A DNA stretch of 18,292 bases from Asterionellopsis glacialis (lineage: Eukaryota > Bacillariophyta > Plagiogrammaphyceae > Rhaphoneidales > Asterionellopsidaceae): positions 19,284 to 37,575 of the forward strand of contig WKLE02000606.1 of NCBI GenBank assembly GCA_014885115.2, given 5' to 3'. Numbering within the stretch: position 1 is the stretch's first letter; every line of letters starts with the position of its first letter. Below the pieces are notes generated by a model that was not told the DNA's origin, made no database searches, and saw nothing but the letters and a program-made list of their open reading frames with translations. Below, one piece after another: positions 1 through 12,612 of this stretch. The translations under genes were made by a program, and so were the position numbers.

Positions 1-1296
1 GGACATGACTTGTTGGACCAATTCAGGATTAATTTTACTTGTAATGGGTGCTTGAGGTTGTGCACCAGGTGGTGGTGGTGGAATACCACCTGCTGCTGCA
101 CCAGGAGGAGGTGGTGGTGGTGCACCGTATTGCATGGGAGGTGGTGGTGGCTGCTGCGGTGGTGGTTGAGAACCTGGTGGTGGAGGTGGTGGTACACCTG
201 CTTGAGCCATACGAGGATCTGCAGCAGGTGGAGGTGGGGGTACTACACCTGCCGCCGCCATGGCACGTGGATCACCAGGTGCCATAGCTGCAGCACGAGG
301 ATCAGCAAGGGGAGGCATTGCACCACCAGCTGCCATGGCTGCACGTGGATCACCAGGTGGTGGTGCACCAGCAGCACCAGGTGGTGGTGGAGGAGGTGGT
401 ACTACTCCAGCAGGTGGTGGTGGAGCACCTGGTACTTCCGATGAAGCATACCCTTCTGTACTTAATGGTGATTTAATCATGTCAAGTTTACTCATCAAAT
501 GTAAAATTGCTTCTGGTAATTGTGGATGTCCAGACAATAAACGGCGTGCTTCATCCGCATCACGTTCCGATATTTCTTTCAATTTGGCAATCACGTCATA
601 CATTTCACCCTTGGTCATTGTCTTTAATGCATCAGCTACAGATTGTGTACCACTGTCGGTAGCATTGCCAGATTTGTTTTTGGAAGATGATTTGTCACCA
701 CCGGAGGCAGACGATTGCGATTGTGATTGTTGATTTTGTTGACTTGATAGATCCATACCAAGTTTACCAGCTAAAGCTTCCAAGTGTGAACTGTTTGAAA
801 AATTAACACGAATCCGACGTCCATTTAATTCATAGTCATTCATATTACGGATAGCACTCAATGCTGCTTGTGGATCTTCAAATTCAATAAATGCAAATCC
901 TCTTGGTTTACCAGTTTCTAAATCCGTCACCATTCGAACCTTGAGGACACGTCCGATTTCACTAAATGCTTGATGTAATTGTTCTTCTGTTGTTGTAAAT
1001 GCAAGATTACCAACAAATATATCATGCTTTTGCTGTTGTTGTGCTTGCTGTGCCTGTTGTGGTTGATGCGGTTGTGGAATAGCTACAAGTTGTTCAAAAC
1101 GGGGGGGGGAATAGAAAAAGGCAATTTTTTTTAAAAAAAGGTGAGCAAGAGTCAAGGGTTTCATAGAATGCAGTGCCGGTAAAGAACCAGCAATAAAATA
1201 CACTACACATGATCATCCTTAATCAAACTTACCAGCTTGTCCTGGCATTCCATAATTCATCATTCCACCCGGTGGTGGTGGCGGTGCTCCCCACAT
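1..1296 (-). CDS. CSTF2: CSTF2/CstF-64-like cleavage stimulation factor, 3' end missing
   Basis: This is an RNA-binding subunit of the mRNA 3'-end cleavage machinery, which in the known family binds the GU-rich element downstream of poly(A) sites. Exon 1 is 1296..1233 and exon 2 is 1082 to beyond base 1. The 150-base intron has GTAAGT and TTGTAG ends, and the joined frame gives 382 residues with no stop. One RRM spans about residues 42-115, with RNP2 IFVGNL and RNP1 RGFAFIEF at 82-89. A CSTF2-type hinge follows at about 170-225 (GEMYDVIAKLKEI, then HPQLPEAILHLM). A long proline-rich linker carries four DPR units. The last visible residues, NPELVQQVMS, look like the start of the CSTF C-terminal helical domain. 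The order RRM, hinge, Pro-rich linker and C-terminal domain is diagnostic. A generic RRM protein is the main alternative, but the hinge makes that unlikely. Confidence 0.87.
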
Positions 1297-1863
1297 GATT
1301 CAACACAAATTTGACTTTTTGGTATGAACTTGCTTCAATGACGATCTCAATAGCTGATATTCGTCACTGCAAAGAATTTTTTTCTAGGAAAGAGATGATG
1401 TAGACAGATTGCTTTCCTGCAGACGACGAATAACGCTGCCAATAAGGTATTGTGTCTTTGTAGCGATCTTTCTGTTTGCCCAAACTGCTGTGTGTCTTTG
1501 GTTTTGTTGCCAGTGTGGAGCTCGGGGGGTCTGGAAGCAGCACCCTGTCGCCCCGAGATCGTGTCGGATGTGATCTTCGGTTGAGGGATGGACCGACAGC
1601 GAACAGTTCTTGCGCCGGCAGTTTTTTTAAGGTTGACAGGGGATGATGAACGCAAGCGTGCCCTGATAATGCTGATCTTACTAAATTAGCTGATCAACGT
1701 TGTTTACGAGGGTTAGCGTTTAACTCTACCCGGAATGTAAGTAAACGAATCATAATTTTATAGTATTAAAATTATCTGCATACAAACTTCGGCTAGCTAC
1801 CAGTGGTCTAAAGGAAGAGCAACATAAAAAATAATGAATCTGATATTTTTAAAAATAAATTGA
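1297..1863. other. Intergenic: CSTF2 promoter and Obg 3' flank
   Basis: No gene is supported in these 567 bases. They lie between the start of the CSTF2-like gene and the stop of the Obg gene, both on the minus strand. A 102-codon minus-strand frame at 1655..1347 has low-complexity, unfamiliar composition and is better read as 5' UTR or promoter. The stretch at 1500-1630 is noticeably richer in G and C than its surroundings. Confidence 0.6.
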
Positions 1864-3898
1864 TTACGCAGTCCATATTTCATCTTCTTCAAATTCAAAA
1901 TCATCCTCATCAAAGTTACCATCATCGTCAAGTAAGTCCCAATCATCTGCTTCACCAAACTCTTCAAGTTCTTCAATGTCAACATCGAGGAACCCTCCTT
2001 GTGGGAACGGTCTCCATTGTACGGCTTGTTGCTCGTCAGAGGCAGGCAACGATGTGTTTTCGTCTTCATACATGCCATCCTTCTCCAATAATTCAGCAGG
2101 AAGGTAAGGGTTGGTAAGACCAGGTGCAAATTCAAAGTCATATTCATCCACCATGACCAAGTCACCTTCAAATGCTCCTCGTCGTTCTAGTTCAGTAGCA
2201 ATACCAAGAGCATCAAGTTGTCTACCAAAGCGTTCTACGGCTTCAGGGTATTCCCAATGAGTCATGCGTGCAATCTGTTCAATATATTCTCCAGATATTC
2301 TCCATTGACCAGGATAAGCTGGATCACTAATGATTTCTGTAATGCAAGAGAGAAGAAGGTTGCCAAAGGAAATGGACGAAACGTAACGATGTGAGTTACA
2401 AATTCATGTACAGTGTGTAATCACTAGAATAAAAGATGGCACAAGAAAATAGTAGAGCAGCGTTTGCGCAAAAAAGCTTTGGTACTACTGCAACTGCTGC
2501 ATATATGAAGAACGTACCAAAGTCATCACTATCATGATCCAATGCGGCCTTTGTAAAATCAATTTCAGGTGCTGGAGGTAAATCTGATTCTGGTTGTGCG
2601 GCCACAAACTTTTTAAGACGTCCCATGAGCTCCTTGACACGTTCTGTCGTGGCCGCTGATATAGTAAGTACACGGGAGTGACCAGCTGCCTCACGTAATT
2701 GTGCTACCAATTCGTCTTGCTTTTCTTGTACTTCCGGAACATCAATTTTATTCAAGACTACAACTTGTGGTTTTTGAGCCAAAAATTCATCGTAATCTTT
2801 CAATTCCTTGTTGATGGTTTTAAAGTCACCGATAGGATCCTCCGATGTACCATCGACAACATGTAGTAATACCTTACAACGTTGTACGTGTCGTAAAAAG
2901 GCAGGTCCTAGTCCCGCACCACCTGCTGCGCCTTCAATAAGTCCTGGAATATCGCATAATACAAGTCCAGCACCTTCATCACCAATATCACATACACCCA
3001 AGTTGGGAACTATAGTTGTAAATGGGTAATTTGCAATTTTAGGTCTTGCAGCTGAAGCAGCTGCCAATAAGGTTGATTTGCCCGCATTTGGGACACCCAA
3101 AAACCCAACATCAGCTACTAGTCGCAATTCGATAGATAACCAACGTTTCGCACCTGGTTCACCATATTCCGCAAGTTTGGGTGATGTACGGCGGGGTGTC
3201 ATAAAGGCAGCATTCCCGCGTCCACCACGACCACCGCGTGCTACTAGTAGGGTTTCACCGTCTTCCCGTAATTCACCTGCTAATTTTTGTGTTTTTAAAT
3301 CCCGTACGACTGTACCGGGTGGGACTGTAATGACAATACCTTTGCCTTTTTGTCCGTCCTTATTTTTACCAATTCCATTCCTTCCCTTGGCTGCACGATG
3401 ATGCACTTTGTTACGCAAGGGTGCCAGAGTATTCACACTTGCATCACATTGTAAAATAATCGATCCACCTCGACCACCCCGTCCACCGGAGGGTCCACCC
3501 AAGGGTGCACCCTTTTCACGACGAAAGGCGACACATCCATTCCCCCCATCACCACCACTGACATGAATACGGGCGGTATCAAAAAATTTCCATTCGGGAT
3601 CATCCTTGTCTGTCATAGATCCTTGACTGCCATTCGAATTTCGTTTACGTTTTTGTGCCATGGCTTGTGCCTTTTTCACTTGTGCTTCTGCTTTATCCGC
3701 ATCATAAACATCATTTTCATTCAATGTCACCATTTGAAGTTGTTTTATATGATTTACTAATGAATATCGAATATTGGAAATTGGCATTTGAAATGCATTG
3801 GTTGTCGTGGAACATCCCATGACCATGACCATGATCATCATGGAAATACATGTTTTTGATGGAAATCGACACCTCTGTAGTTGTTGAAGGTTTTTCAT
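1864..3898 (-). CDS. OBG: Obg-family GTPase, probably plastid-targeted (ObgC type)
   Basis: Obg GTPases act in assembly of the large subunit of bacterial-type ribosomes. In algae and plants the ObgC form does this in the plastid. Exon 1 is 3898..2518 and exon 2 is 2336..1864, with a 181-base GT-AG intron in phase 1, giving 617 residues. I chose the ATG at 3898 because it is followed by a hydrophobic stretch (MMIMVMVMGC) and then TNAFQMP at 33-39, a signal peptide plus ASAFAP-like plastid motif. The glycine-rich Obg fold covers about 105-260. G motifs follow: P-loop GVPNAGKS at 268-275, switch I near NYPFTT, DIPG at 316-319, NKID at 383-386, and SAA. Splicing replaces a junk tail with FEIISDPAYPGQWRISG, the start of the C-terminal OCT domain, which ends in an acidic tail. 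An in-frame ATG at 3973 would bury the leader. The family call is firm and the plastid location is inferred. Confidence 0.93.
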
Positions 3899-4806
3899 TA
3901 TTTTGTTGTGTTGAGAAAATAAGAAGTTTCTTTGACTTTTTCTTTCTAAATGGACACTGCTGCAACAAACCACCCGCTCTATTGCAAGAGCACCCCAGAA
4001 TGGAAGAATTCAAAAAGATGATGGGTGTCGGTTGTGTGTTGTTGCTGTGTTGCCGAACACGACAAAGAACACACCTACAAAGAACAAAAGCAGGCCACCG
4101 CGAAAGTGATGGCTGAGCTCAGCACCGTCAGAGATGATCAGTCTGCTTGCGTTGGGCGGGCGGGGGCGACAAAAAAAACAAAGCAAAACAGAAGCTTTAT
4201 CCGACTACTGACAGACTAATTTCAGTTTTGTCCATACCAGACGGGACAAAAACAAAAATTCCAGTTTTGGAAAACGTCTTGAACCAATCAGATTCCTTCA
4301 CTTAAAACATTATTATTGCTAGTCCTAATGTAGGACTGCTATGATATCTGTTTGTTCGCGATACCTTTCGCGATTTGGATTTGAGTTCGGTCGACAACCT
4401 TGACATTTAATGCGATCATTTTATAGTTAATGGTGTAAAAAATGAGAAACAGCAATCTTCCAAGCATCATAAAATTAGGCGGCAAACAAAAAAAAACAAA
4501 AAATATGAGAGTTGATTTATTGTCGTGTGTTTTTACGATCGTCGTGAGGGTTACATATTATGATGTCGCGGTAAAATAAAAGTATGAAGAGTTTGAGTTA
4601 CGAATTCACGAAAATCGGAAATCTAAATTTTCCTTTTTGGGGGGCAGAATGGATAAGTACCGTTAGACAATTTCGAACCTTTGTATGTTCTATTAATTTT
4701 ACTGTTTCCTAACAAAACCACCTGTTCATCTCCATTTACCATTTACGATGTGCTGTATTGCTCTCAAACATGTGTATTCTAGTCTCAATCGAGAGTCTCA
4801 GCCTCC
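3899..4806. other. Intergenic: Obg promoter and IMP2 3' flank
   Basis: No gene is supported in these 908 bases. The content is AT-rich, with A-runs near 4170-4190 and 4480-4500. There is a small perfect hairpin, AGTCCTA/TAGGACT around a 3-base loop, at 4321-4337. The 8-mer TTCGCGAT occurs twice, 12 bases apart, at 4355-4362 and 4367-4374, about 460 bases upstream of the Obg start. A plus-strand frame at 4748-5029 overlaps the coding exon of the protease on the opposite strand and is treated as its shadow. Confidence 0.6.
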
Positions 4807-5562
4807 TTATGGCCACCAGGCTTTGCCGGATGATGGATTTTTCTTTTCTAATGCACCCCATCGCCAAGGTGGCCATACGACGCGAACGGCACGTCCTTCC
4901 AACAATTTCTTACTAACTGGGCCATATGAACAGCTATCTTCTGAATTGGTGGGATTATCCCCTTCAACCCAAATACTATACTTTGGTATTTGTTCGATAC
5001 TTCGTAACCGTTGGTTGGGACGAATCTAATTGACAGTGCGAGAGAGTGAAATTGTACAAAAGTGTGAGCAGTAGAACTTCCAAAACGTTGAAGGTCACCT
5101 TATATTATTCACAAAGCACCATACCATTTGTCCTCCAATAGCTTCAACTCGTTTGATATGATATTCATGTGGGTATGCCTTGCGCGGACTTTTAAACACT
5201 ACAATATGTCCCCTTAAAATTTCAGGTGGTTTACTCCACAATGTAGACGGTGTATTCCCAATAGATGCTTCGACACGTGCAAGTCTTGCTCGATCTGTTT
5301 CATCAATATTATTTACACCTGAAGACGTATCATTCCTTTCGTCCATATCATTGGGTATCTTTGCAGCGGTAGTAGCTCCACTACCCCAAAGCCCCGTAAA
5401 AAAATCTGATTTCTTAACCAATACAATATCGCCATCTTTTAATGTTGGTTCCATAGATGCACCACGAACTTTTGCAAATGAAAATAAATTGTCAATTGCC
5501 CAAATAGAAATTGGTAAACTCAATGCCACGTTACGAATGGTGGTGGATGCAGTGAAACTCAT
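4807..5562 (-). CDS. IMP2: Mitochondrial inner membrane protease subunit 2-like (S26 signal peptidase)
   Basis: IMP proteases remove sorting signals from proteins in the mitochondrial intermembrane space, using a Ser/Lys dyad. Exon 1 is 5562..5125 and exon 2 is 5025..4807, with a 99-base phase-0 intron (GTATGG to ATTAG), giving 218 residues. A hydrophobic N-terminal anchor lies at about 11-30. The catalytic Ser is S36 in RGASMEPTL, and the catalytic Lys is K137 in HIKRVEAIGG. Exon 2 supplies the third S26 box, WVEGDNPTNSEDS, then YGPVS and VRVVWPP, which match IMP2/IMMP2L better than bacterial LepB. The ATG at 5562 is used because the frame opens upstream only from a TTG. There is an insertion of roughly 45 residues, about 55-110 and rich in D, N and T, between the Ser and Lys boxes compared with my memory of the human protein. 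Subunit 1 versus 2 is less certain than the family. Confidence 0.88.
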
Positions 5563-6129
5563 GTTGATTATTTGTGTCTCGTCGTCCAAATAAATATAAA
5601 CAGAGTACAGTCAGTTCTCAGCACTGTAGGTTTATGGTGATATCGTACACGTTTGGTATCTGTTCCCAAGAGTCTCGCACCTTGCGGACTATATAACACG
5701 TTTGTTTTCAGGTTCGTATTTGTACGGGTAGATGTTTGTCGAAAAAGATGTCAGCTGTTATCTTTGCTCACAATCATCATCGTTCATTCTTGTCCGTGCT
5801 GAGTGCTGAATTTGATCTCATACAGTAGGTTTCGATTTGATGCAATGAGCTTTTCGGGATTTCTTCCCGATCACTCCTAGTAGTAGGTAAAAATATATTT
5901 TTTAATTTTTTCTAAGAAGTGATGTGTTCTGGCCATCTCATCCGACAACCCTTCATTTTTTCTCTCTTTTCTCTACAGAGACATCATTTTTCAAGGATCA
6001 AGGAACATTTTGTGAAACCCATCGATTGATGTTCAGACTGACACTATTCTCTACTAGAGAGTCTATTATGACTAAATTCGGCAAGGAAACTCAAGAAATG
6101 CAGAGGCTTTAGAACAAAGATAACAAACT
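5563..6129. promoter_or_regulatory. Divergent intergenic region with possible 5'UTR intron (5887-5978, plus)
   Basis: These 567 bases separate the minus-strand protease from the plus-strand small membrane protein, so both promoters should lie here. On the plus strand, TAG|GTAAAA at 5887 and a long pyrimidine tract ending CTCTACAG at 5978 would make a 92-base GT-AG intron, the same size class as the coding introns in this window. It would sit in the 5' UTR of the gene starting at 6130. A 62-codon frame at 5924-6112 crosses the proposed acceptor and looks random. The intron is an inference from signals only. Confidence 0.35.
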
Positions 6130-6456
6130 ATGGGTGGTCATTCAGCATGGAGAAAACGACTAAAGGCTGGGCTTCTTGCGAAACAATCAGGTGGTGCTAT
6201 TTGTCGACATCGACCTCATTTTGGTGCTCAGGGTATCATTATCAATAACAAAAAGGGGAATATTGGGGGAGGCAATCCAAAGAAGAATAAAAATATGAAA
6301 CAAAAGAAAGATGAAACAATAGAGTCTCAAGTTCCTGAGAAAAGTTCCATTGGAACAAAGGCCCAATCACTCCTCCCCTTATATGCCGCATGTGGAGCAT
6401 GTTTAGTAATACTGATATACGCTTTCTTCAAATCAATGAAGATTCTTGAAATTTAG
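6130..6456 (+). CDS. Small basic protein with C-terminal membrane helix, function unknown
   Basis: I do not recognise this 108-residue protein. The N-terminal half is rich in Lys, Arg and Gly (GGHSAWRKRLKAGLLAKQSG). A Lys/Asn-rich and then charged linker follows at about 40-75. One hydrophobic segment lies at about 84-104 (LLPLYAACGACLVILIYAFF), with a short KSMKILEI tail. This suggests a tail-anchored or single-pass protein with its basic part in the cytosol or matrix. The ATG at 6130 has A at -3 and G at +4, a good start context. There is no intron within the frame. It runs divergently from the protease gene. It could be lineage-specific or a chance frame. The clear helix, the good start and the position in an otherwise empty stretch favour a real gene. 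Confidence 0.5.
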   Translation: MGGHSAWRKRLKAGLLAKQSGGAICRHRPHFGAQGIIINNKKGNIGGGNPKKNKNMKQKKDETIESQVPEKSSIGTKAQSLLPLYAACGACLVILIYAFFKSMKILEI

Positions 6457-7149
6457 CACAAAATATTTAAATTTAATTGTAATTTTTTTGTTCATTTATG
6501 TTATTGAAAACTATGCGATACACCATCACGATCTGTTACGGTTCTTGTACTACAACAGATATGTGTGGTGCAAGCTCCTCACGACTCATATATATTTCAA
6601 ATGCTTCCCACAAACATCAGCCCTACATTTTTTTAAAGGCCATCAATTGATCTATCGCCATTTTTATATTTTTGGCATCAAGTAGCATAAAGTGTATCAT
6701 GGTAATTATCATGACACCAGCACATGATTGGGTATGTCCAACAAGGGATGGAGATTTGCGACATTGCAACTGAGGAAGGCAACGTTGAAAGCGTGAGGAT
6801 AGGCAACTTATGCATATACATAAAACATATCTATCCTTTTTTGAAATAATTCTTATCTGTGATAAAGATGAACACAAGAAAAACAGCGTTGATGGTTGCG
6901 GCTCACCCAGCTGGTGAGGGTGGGTTCATACAAAAGGGCATACATAAATATGCAGGTCAAGATACTAAGGAAATGTTAAGAGGAGAAAGATACATGATAC
7001 AACTGGTAAAGTTGATCCTCCTTATAGTCTGTGGAGCCCCCCTGATCACACATTAGTCTAGTTGATCCTAGAAATTTGATACATAGATCTAGTACTATAT
7101 GAACATGATTAACTATTTTCTGCTAGCGGCACAGTTGTATTCGTGACTT
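6457..7149. other. Intergenic stretch between small membrane protein and GST gene
   Basis: These 693 bases lie between the 3' ends of two convergent genes. The first 260 bases are AT-rich and show nothing. The part at 6748-6930 holds two short ankyrin-like peptides, listed separately. No full gene is visible. Confidence 0.55.
6748..7056 (+). pseudogene. Possible remnant of an ankyrin-repeat gene
   Basis: From the ATG at 6748 the plus strand reads MEICDIATEEGNVESVR, which resembles the helix-turn-helix part of an ankyrin repeat (A-x-E-G-N-V-E-S-V-R). About 75 bases further on, after a possible GTGAGG to ATAAAG intron (6793-6867), the frame from 6868 reads NTRKTALMVAAHPAGEGG. This resembles the start of another repeat (K-T-A-L-M-x-A-A). 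The two pieces do not make a complete repeat when joined, and the rest of the frame to 7056 is not ankyrin-like. I read this as a decayed fragment or coincidence. Confidence 0.22.
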
Positions 7150-9106
7150 TTAGGATTCTTGTGCAGTTAAAACTTTGCTGATTGCCCAATTCAAATGTGC
7201 TCTTAATTGCCTGGCAGCATGTAATTTCATATCACGGGGTACCCCGACACGCTCGCGCACTTGGAAAAACAAGGGAACAAAAGATAAAAAGAATTTACAG
7301 AAATGAGTATGCGTACTAACTACCGAATTCTCTCCAACAAAGGACATGACTTTTGTTTTACCATTTGGTAAAATACGTGCACTTACAGTAAGATAGACTA
7401 GCAATAATCCCATCGGTATAGTCACTTCCTCCTTCCTTGACGACTGTGACTGCTAGCTTGTCCATTGTGGCATCGTGATTGTCGGTACCTTCCAATAAAG
7501 CCATACATACAACCCTTAAAATTGAATCAATTCCAGTTTGGACAGCTTCATTCGGGACTGCATTTGGATCTGCCAAGGCAGCCATGTATGGTGGCATACC
7601 TTTGCGTCCAGCTCCACGAGCGGCAAATTTCACAATTGCTTCGTGATTATAAGATAAGCGTTCTACAGCCTCGCGACGAGCAGCATTTTCATCACCAGCC
7701 CAATCCCAGTCAGGTTCACCAGAAGATACAAAGCCATCTCGCAATGGCAACTCCCAGCTACCCTGTTTGCCATCTAAAGAACGCAATCCGTTGATAGCAT
7801 TTTCGTACGGTTCGCCTCCTGTGTTTGAATTTCAAAAAAGTGGAAAAAAAAGGAAAGAAAAAATTACGAGTTGAGACAATTCAACTGTTTCTCGGTGTAA
7901 TAAGCATATGCACCAGTCATGCTCTGTACAGAGAGCCTAATACGAACCTTCTTCATAAGTACACCCACCAAGTTGAGGTGGCAAGTCCCAACAGTGTGTG
8001 TAATAATCACTTTTGGTAAGTTGATAACTATCTAATGTTTCCATGGCATCGAACCATTTGTTAAGATTGGGGCATTGAGATTTGGTACCCTTTGGTACAC
8101 GCATCATGTAACCCTTGAAAAACAAAAGAGATGCAGCCATCCGTTCCAAGAAGGGTGCAAACATCAAATCGACAATCGTAATAGTCTTTCCCATAAAAAA
8201 TGGTCCTCCAGAAGCTTCCAAAGCATTTTCAACATCTTGCAGAACCATTTCAAAATTTTGTCGCAGCCGCTGAGAATCACCATTGGATGTTAACCAATAC
8301 ATCCAAGCTGAGAAAATTTGTCGTTCCAATCGAAGTAATTGTTGAGCCTTCATTTCTTGTCCCTTGGGTGCTGAAAGTGATTTATGTTCCGGAAAAAGTT
8401 GTTCCAAGGCATACATGATATCATTACTCTGTCCATACACTCGTCCATCAATCACAGCCACGGGAATATTTCCAGAGGGTTGTACACGCATAAAGGATGC
8501 TGGTTTTTCACCGTAACAACGCATATTGACTTTTTCTACACGGTAGGGGATTTTTTTTTCTTCCAACATGGTCCAAACCTTTTGACAATAGGGACACCAT
8601 GATGCAGAATCACGATACAAGGTCACTCTAACATCTTCTTCCTTATTCGATTCATCAAATAATCTTAATGCATGAAGTGGTGAACCCTTTCCATATCCTT
8701 TGGGAATATTATCTCGAAATGCACGTTCTTCGGGTGTTTGCAATTTTTCAAGGGTTGATCTAACATCAGTCCATGATGATGACGACGACACAGACTTTAA
8801 TGCTGTATCAGTTTGAGGATTCGAAGAAGCCGAGGGGGTTACTCCACCCATTAAGGATGATGCCATATCTCCAATCAAAGATCCAATGGGGTTGTATTTA
8901 TCTTTTCCCATATACAATCGTGAGGTTGACTGAGCAATAATACCTTGTTTTGTGGTCAATGTCGGAGGGACGACTGCAAAAGCTAAAGTTGACACAGGAG
9001 AGACAGCAACAAGGACAGCTACAGAACAAAATCCAACACCAGCAGCAACTGTCAATGAGGATGTGGCCGAACGACGATCCGTAGGAAAACGGCGAGGGAG
9101 GACCAT
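7150..9106 (-). CDS. Glutathione S-transferase-like protein with plastid leader and C-terminal extension
   Basis: This is a thioredoxin-fold GST-type protein of 566 residues in three exons: 9106..7948, 7818..7387 and 7259..7150. The introns are 129 and 127 bases, GT-AG, both phase 1. The N-terminus has a hydrophobic signal (about 19-44) ending VSTLAFAVVP, an ASAFAP-like plastid motif, then a Ser/Thr-rich leader. The GST_N domain covers about 158-242, with a C-P-Y-C redox motif at 171-174 and the cis-Pro signature near SGNIPVAV. A GST_C-like all-helical part spans about 250-360 (FFMGKTITIVDLMFAPFLER). Beyond it lie about 190 residues, mostly in exons 2 and 3, that I cannot assign, including DWDWAGDENAARREAVERL and SYLRERVGVPRDMKLHAARQ. 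The second motif is formed only by splicing. CPYC rather than a Ser or Tyr active site points to thiol-transferase or dehydroascorbate-type chemistry. The substrate is unknown. Confidence 0.85.
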
Positions 9107-11938
<2,832 letters not shown>

Positions 11939-12612
11939 GACTCTACATACTTTTTAGCGTATGGGACCTTTCATGGAGAACTACACTCGATCATAGTCTC
12001 TAAACCGATGGATGCAAACTACTTTTTGTAAAAAAGGAATTGTCCATGACGAATTCGACACAAGCTATATGAGCTTGAAACGGAACACAACATTCTTGCA
12101 CATCCTAAAATAATTTCGAGTGTTTATGTCTCCATTCCTTGTTAGCAAACAGATTAGTATCCTTTTACACATAAATATTTGTACGTGATGAAAAGGCTCT
12201 CTTTGACACACGACAACTATAGGCAAAAGCATAATGTTGACACGCGTAAGTGAACATTTGACAGGAAACCTACACAGCTACTGAAATACTGTTTTAAACT
12301 GCGAATCCATTCTGTAATATTTAAAAAAGGTTTGTGTGTTATAATATTACTATTCGAGAGGATTGCATTGTTCTTTTTTTTATTCTGTTCTTGCCATGAT
12401 TTATTATCCTTCTGTATATCTCTTTCTCGTCAGTGTTTGAAACAATATAGTATCTAGTGTTTGGAACACGTCATTCACAAAGAGTATGTAGGAGGAAAAT
12501 GAATGCACAACCGGAAACGAAGAATGAAACAGAGAAAATGAAACCTCTACCAATACTACTGTTTCTTTTTTCTTTTTTTCAAACACACATCACTTTTGGT
12601 TTGTAAAACTCC
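11939..12612. other. Convergent 3' flanks of BtuF-DUF71 and candidate selenoprotein genes
   Basis: These 674 bases lie between two facing stop codons and should hold both 3' UTRs. No coding frame is convincing. On the minus strand AATAAA occurs at 12405..12400 and 12384..12379, both plausible poly(A) signals for the gene ending at 12613. A SECIS-like hairpin precedes them and is listed separately. Confidence 0.55.
12420..12484 (-). promoter_or_regulatory. SECIS-like hairpin in 3' UTR
   Basis: Read on the minus strand, CTCTTT (12484..12479) pairs with AAAGAG (12425..12420) as a basal helix. An internal loop GTGAA/GAG follows. TGAC (12473..12470, preceded by A) faces TGAC (12432..12429) and allows the tandem G-A/A-G pairs typical of a SECIS quartet. 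GTGTT (12469..12465) pairs with AACAC (12437..12433), and after a 2x2 mismatch AAACA pairs with TGTTT. The weak point is the apical AA: the A-run begins 8 bases after ATGA, where about 10-13 is usual, and it is partly paired in this fold. The element is about 130 bases past the stop codon and 15 bases before an AATAAA. Confidence 0.4.

Noticed and set aside
260..733. Plus-strand 157-codon frame rich in Gly, Ala and Pro
   Set aside because: It is antisense to the CSTF2 linker and hinge; its composition simply mirrors the polyproline codons.
1347..1655. Minus-strand 102-codon frame
   Set aside because: It has unfamiliar, low-information sequence and lies in the CSTF2 upstream region. No domain, signal or splice signal supports it.
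4748..5029. Plus-strand 93-codon frame
   Set aside because: It overlaps exon 2 of the protease on the other strand, which carries a clear S26 motif.
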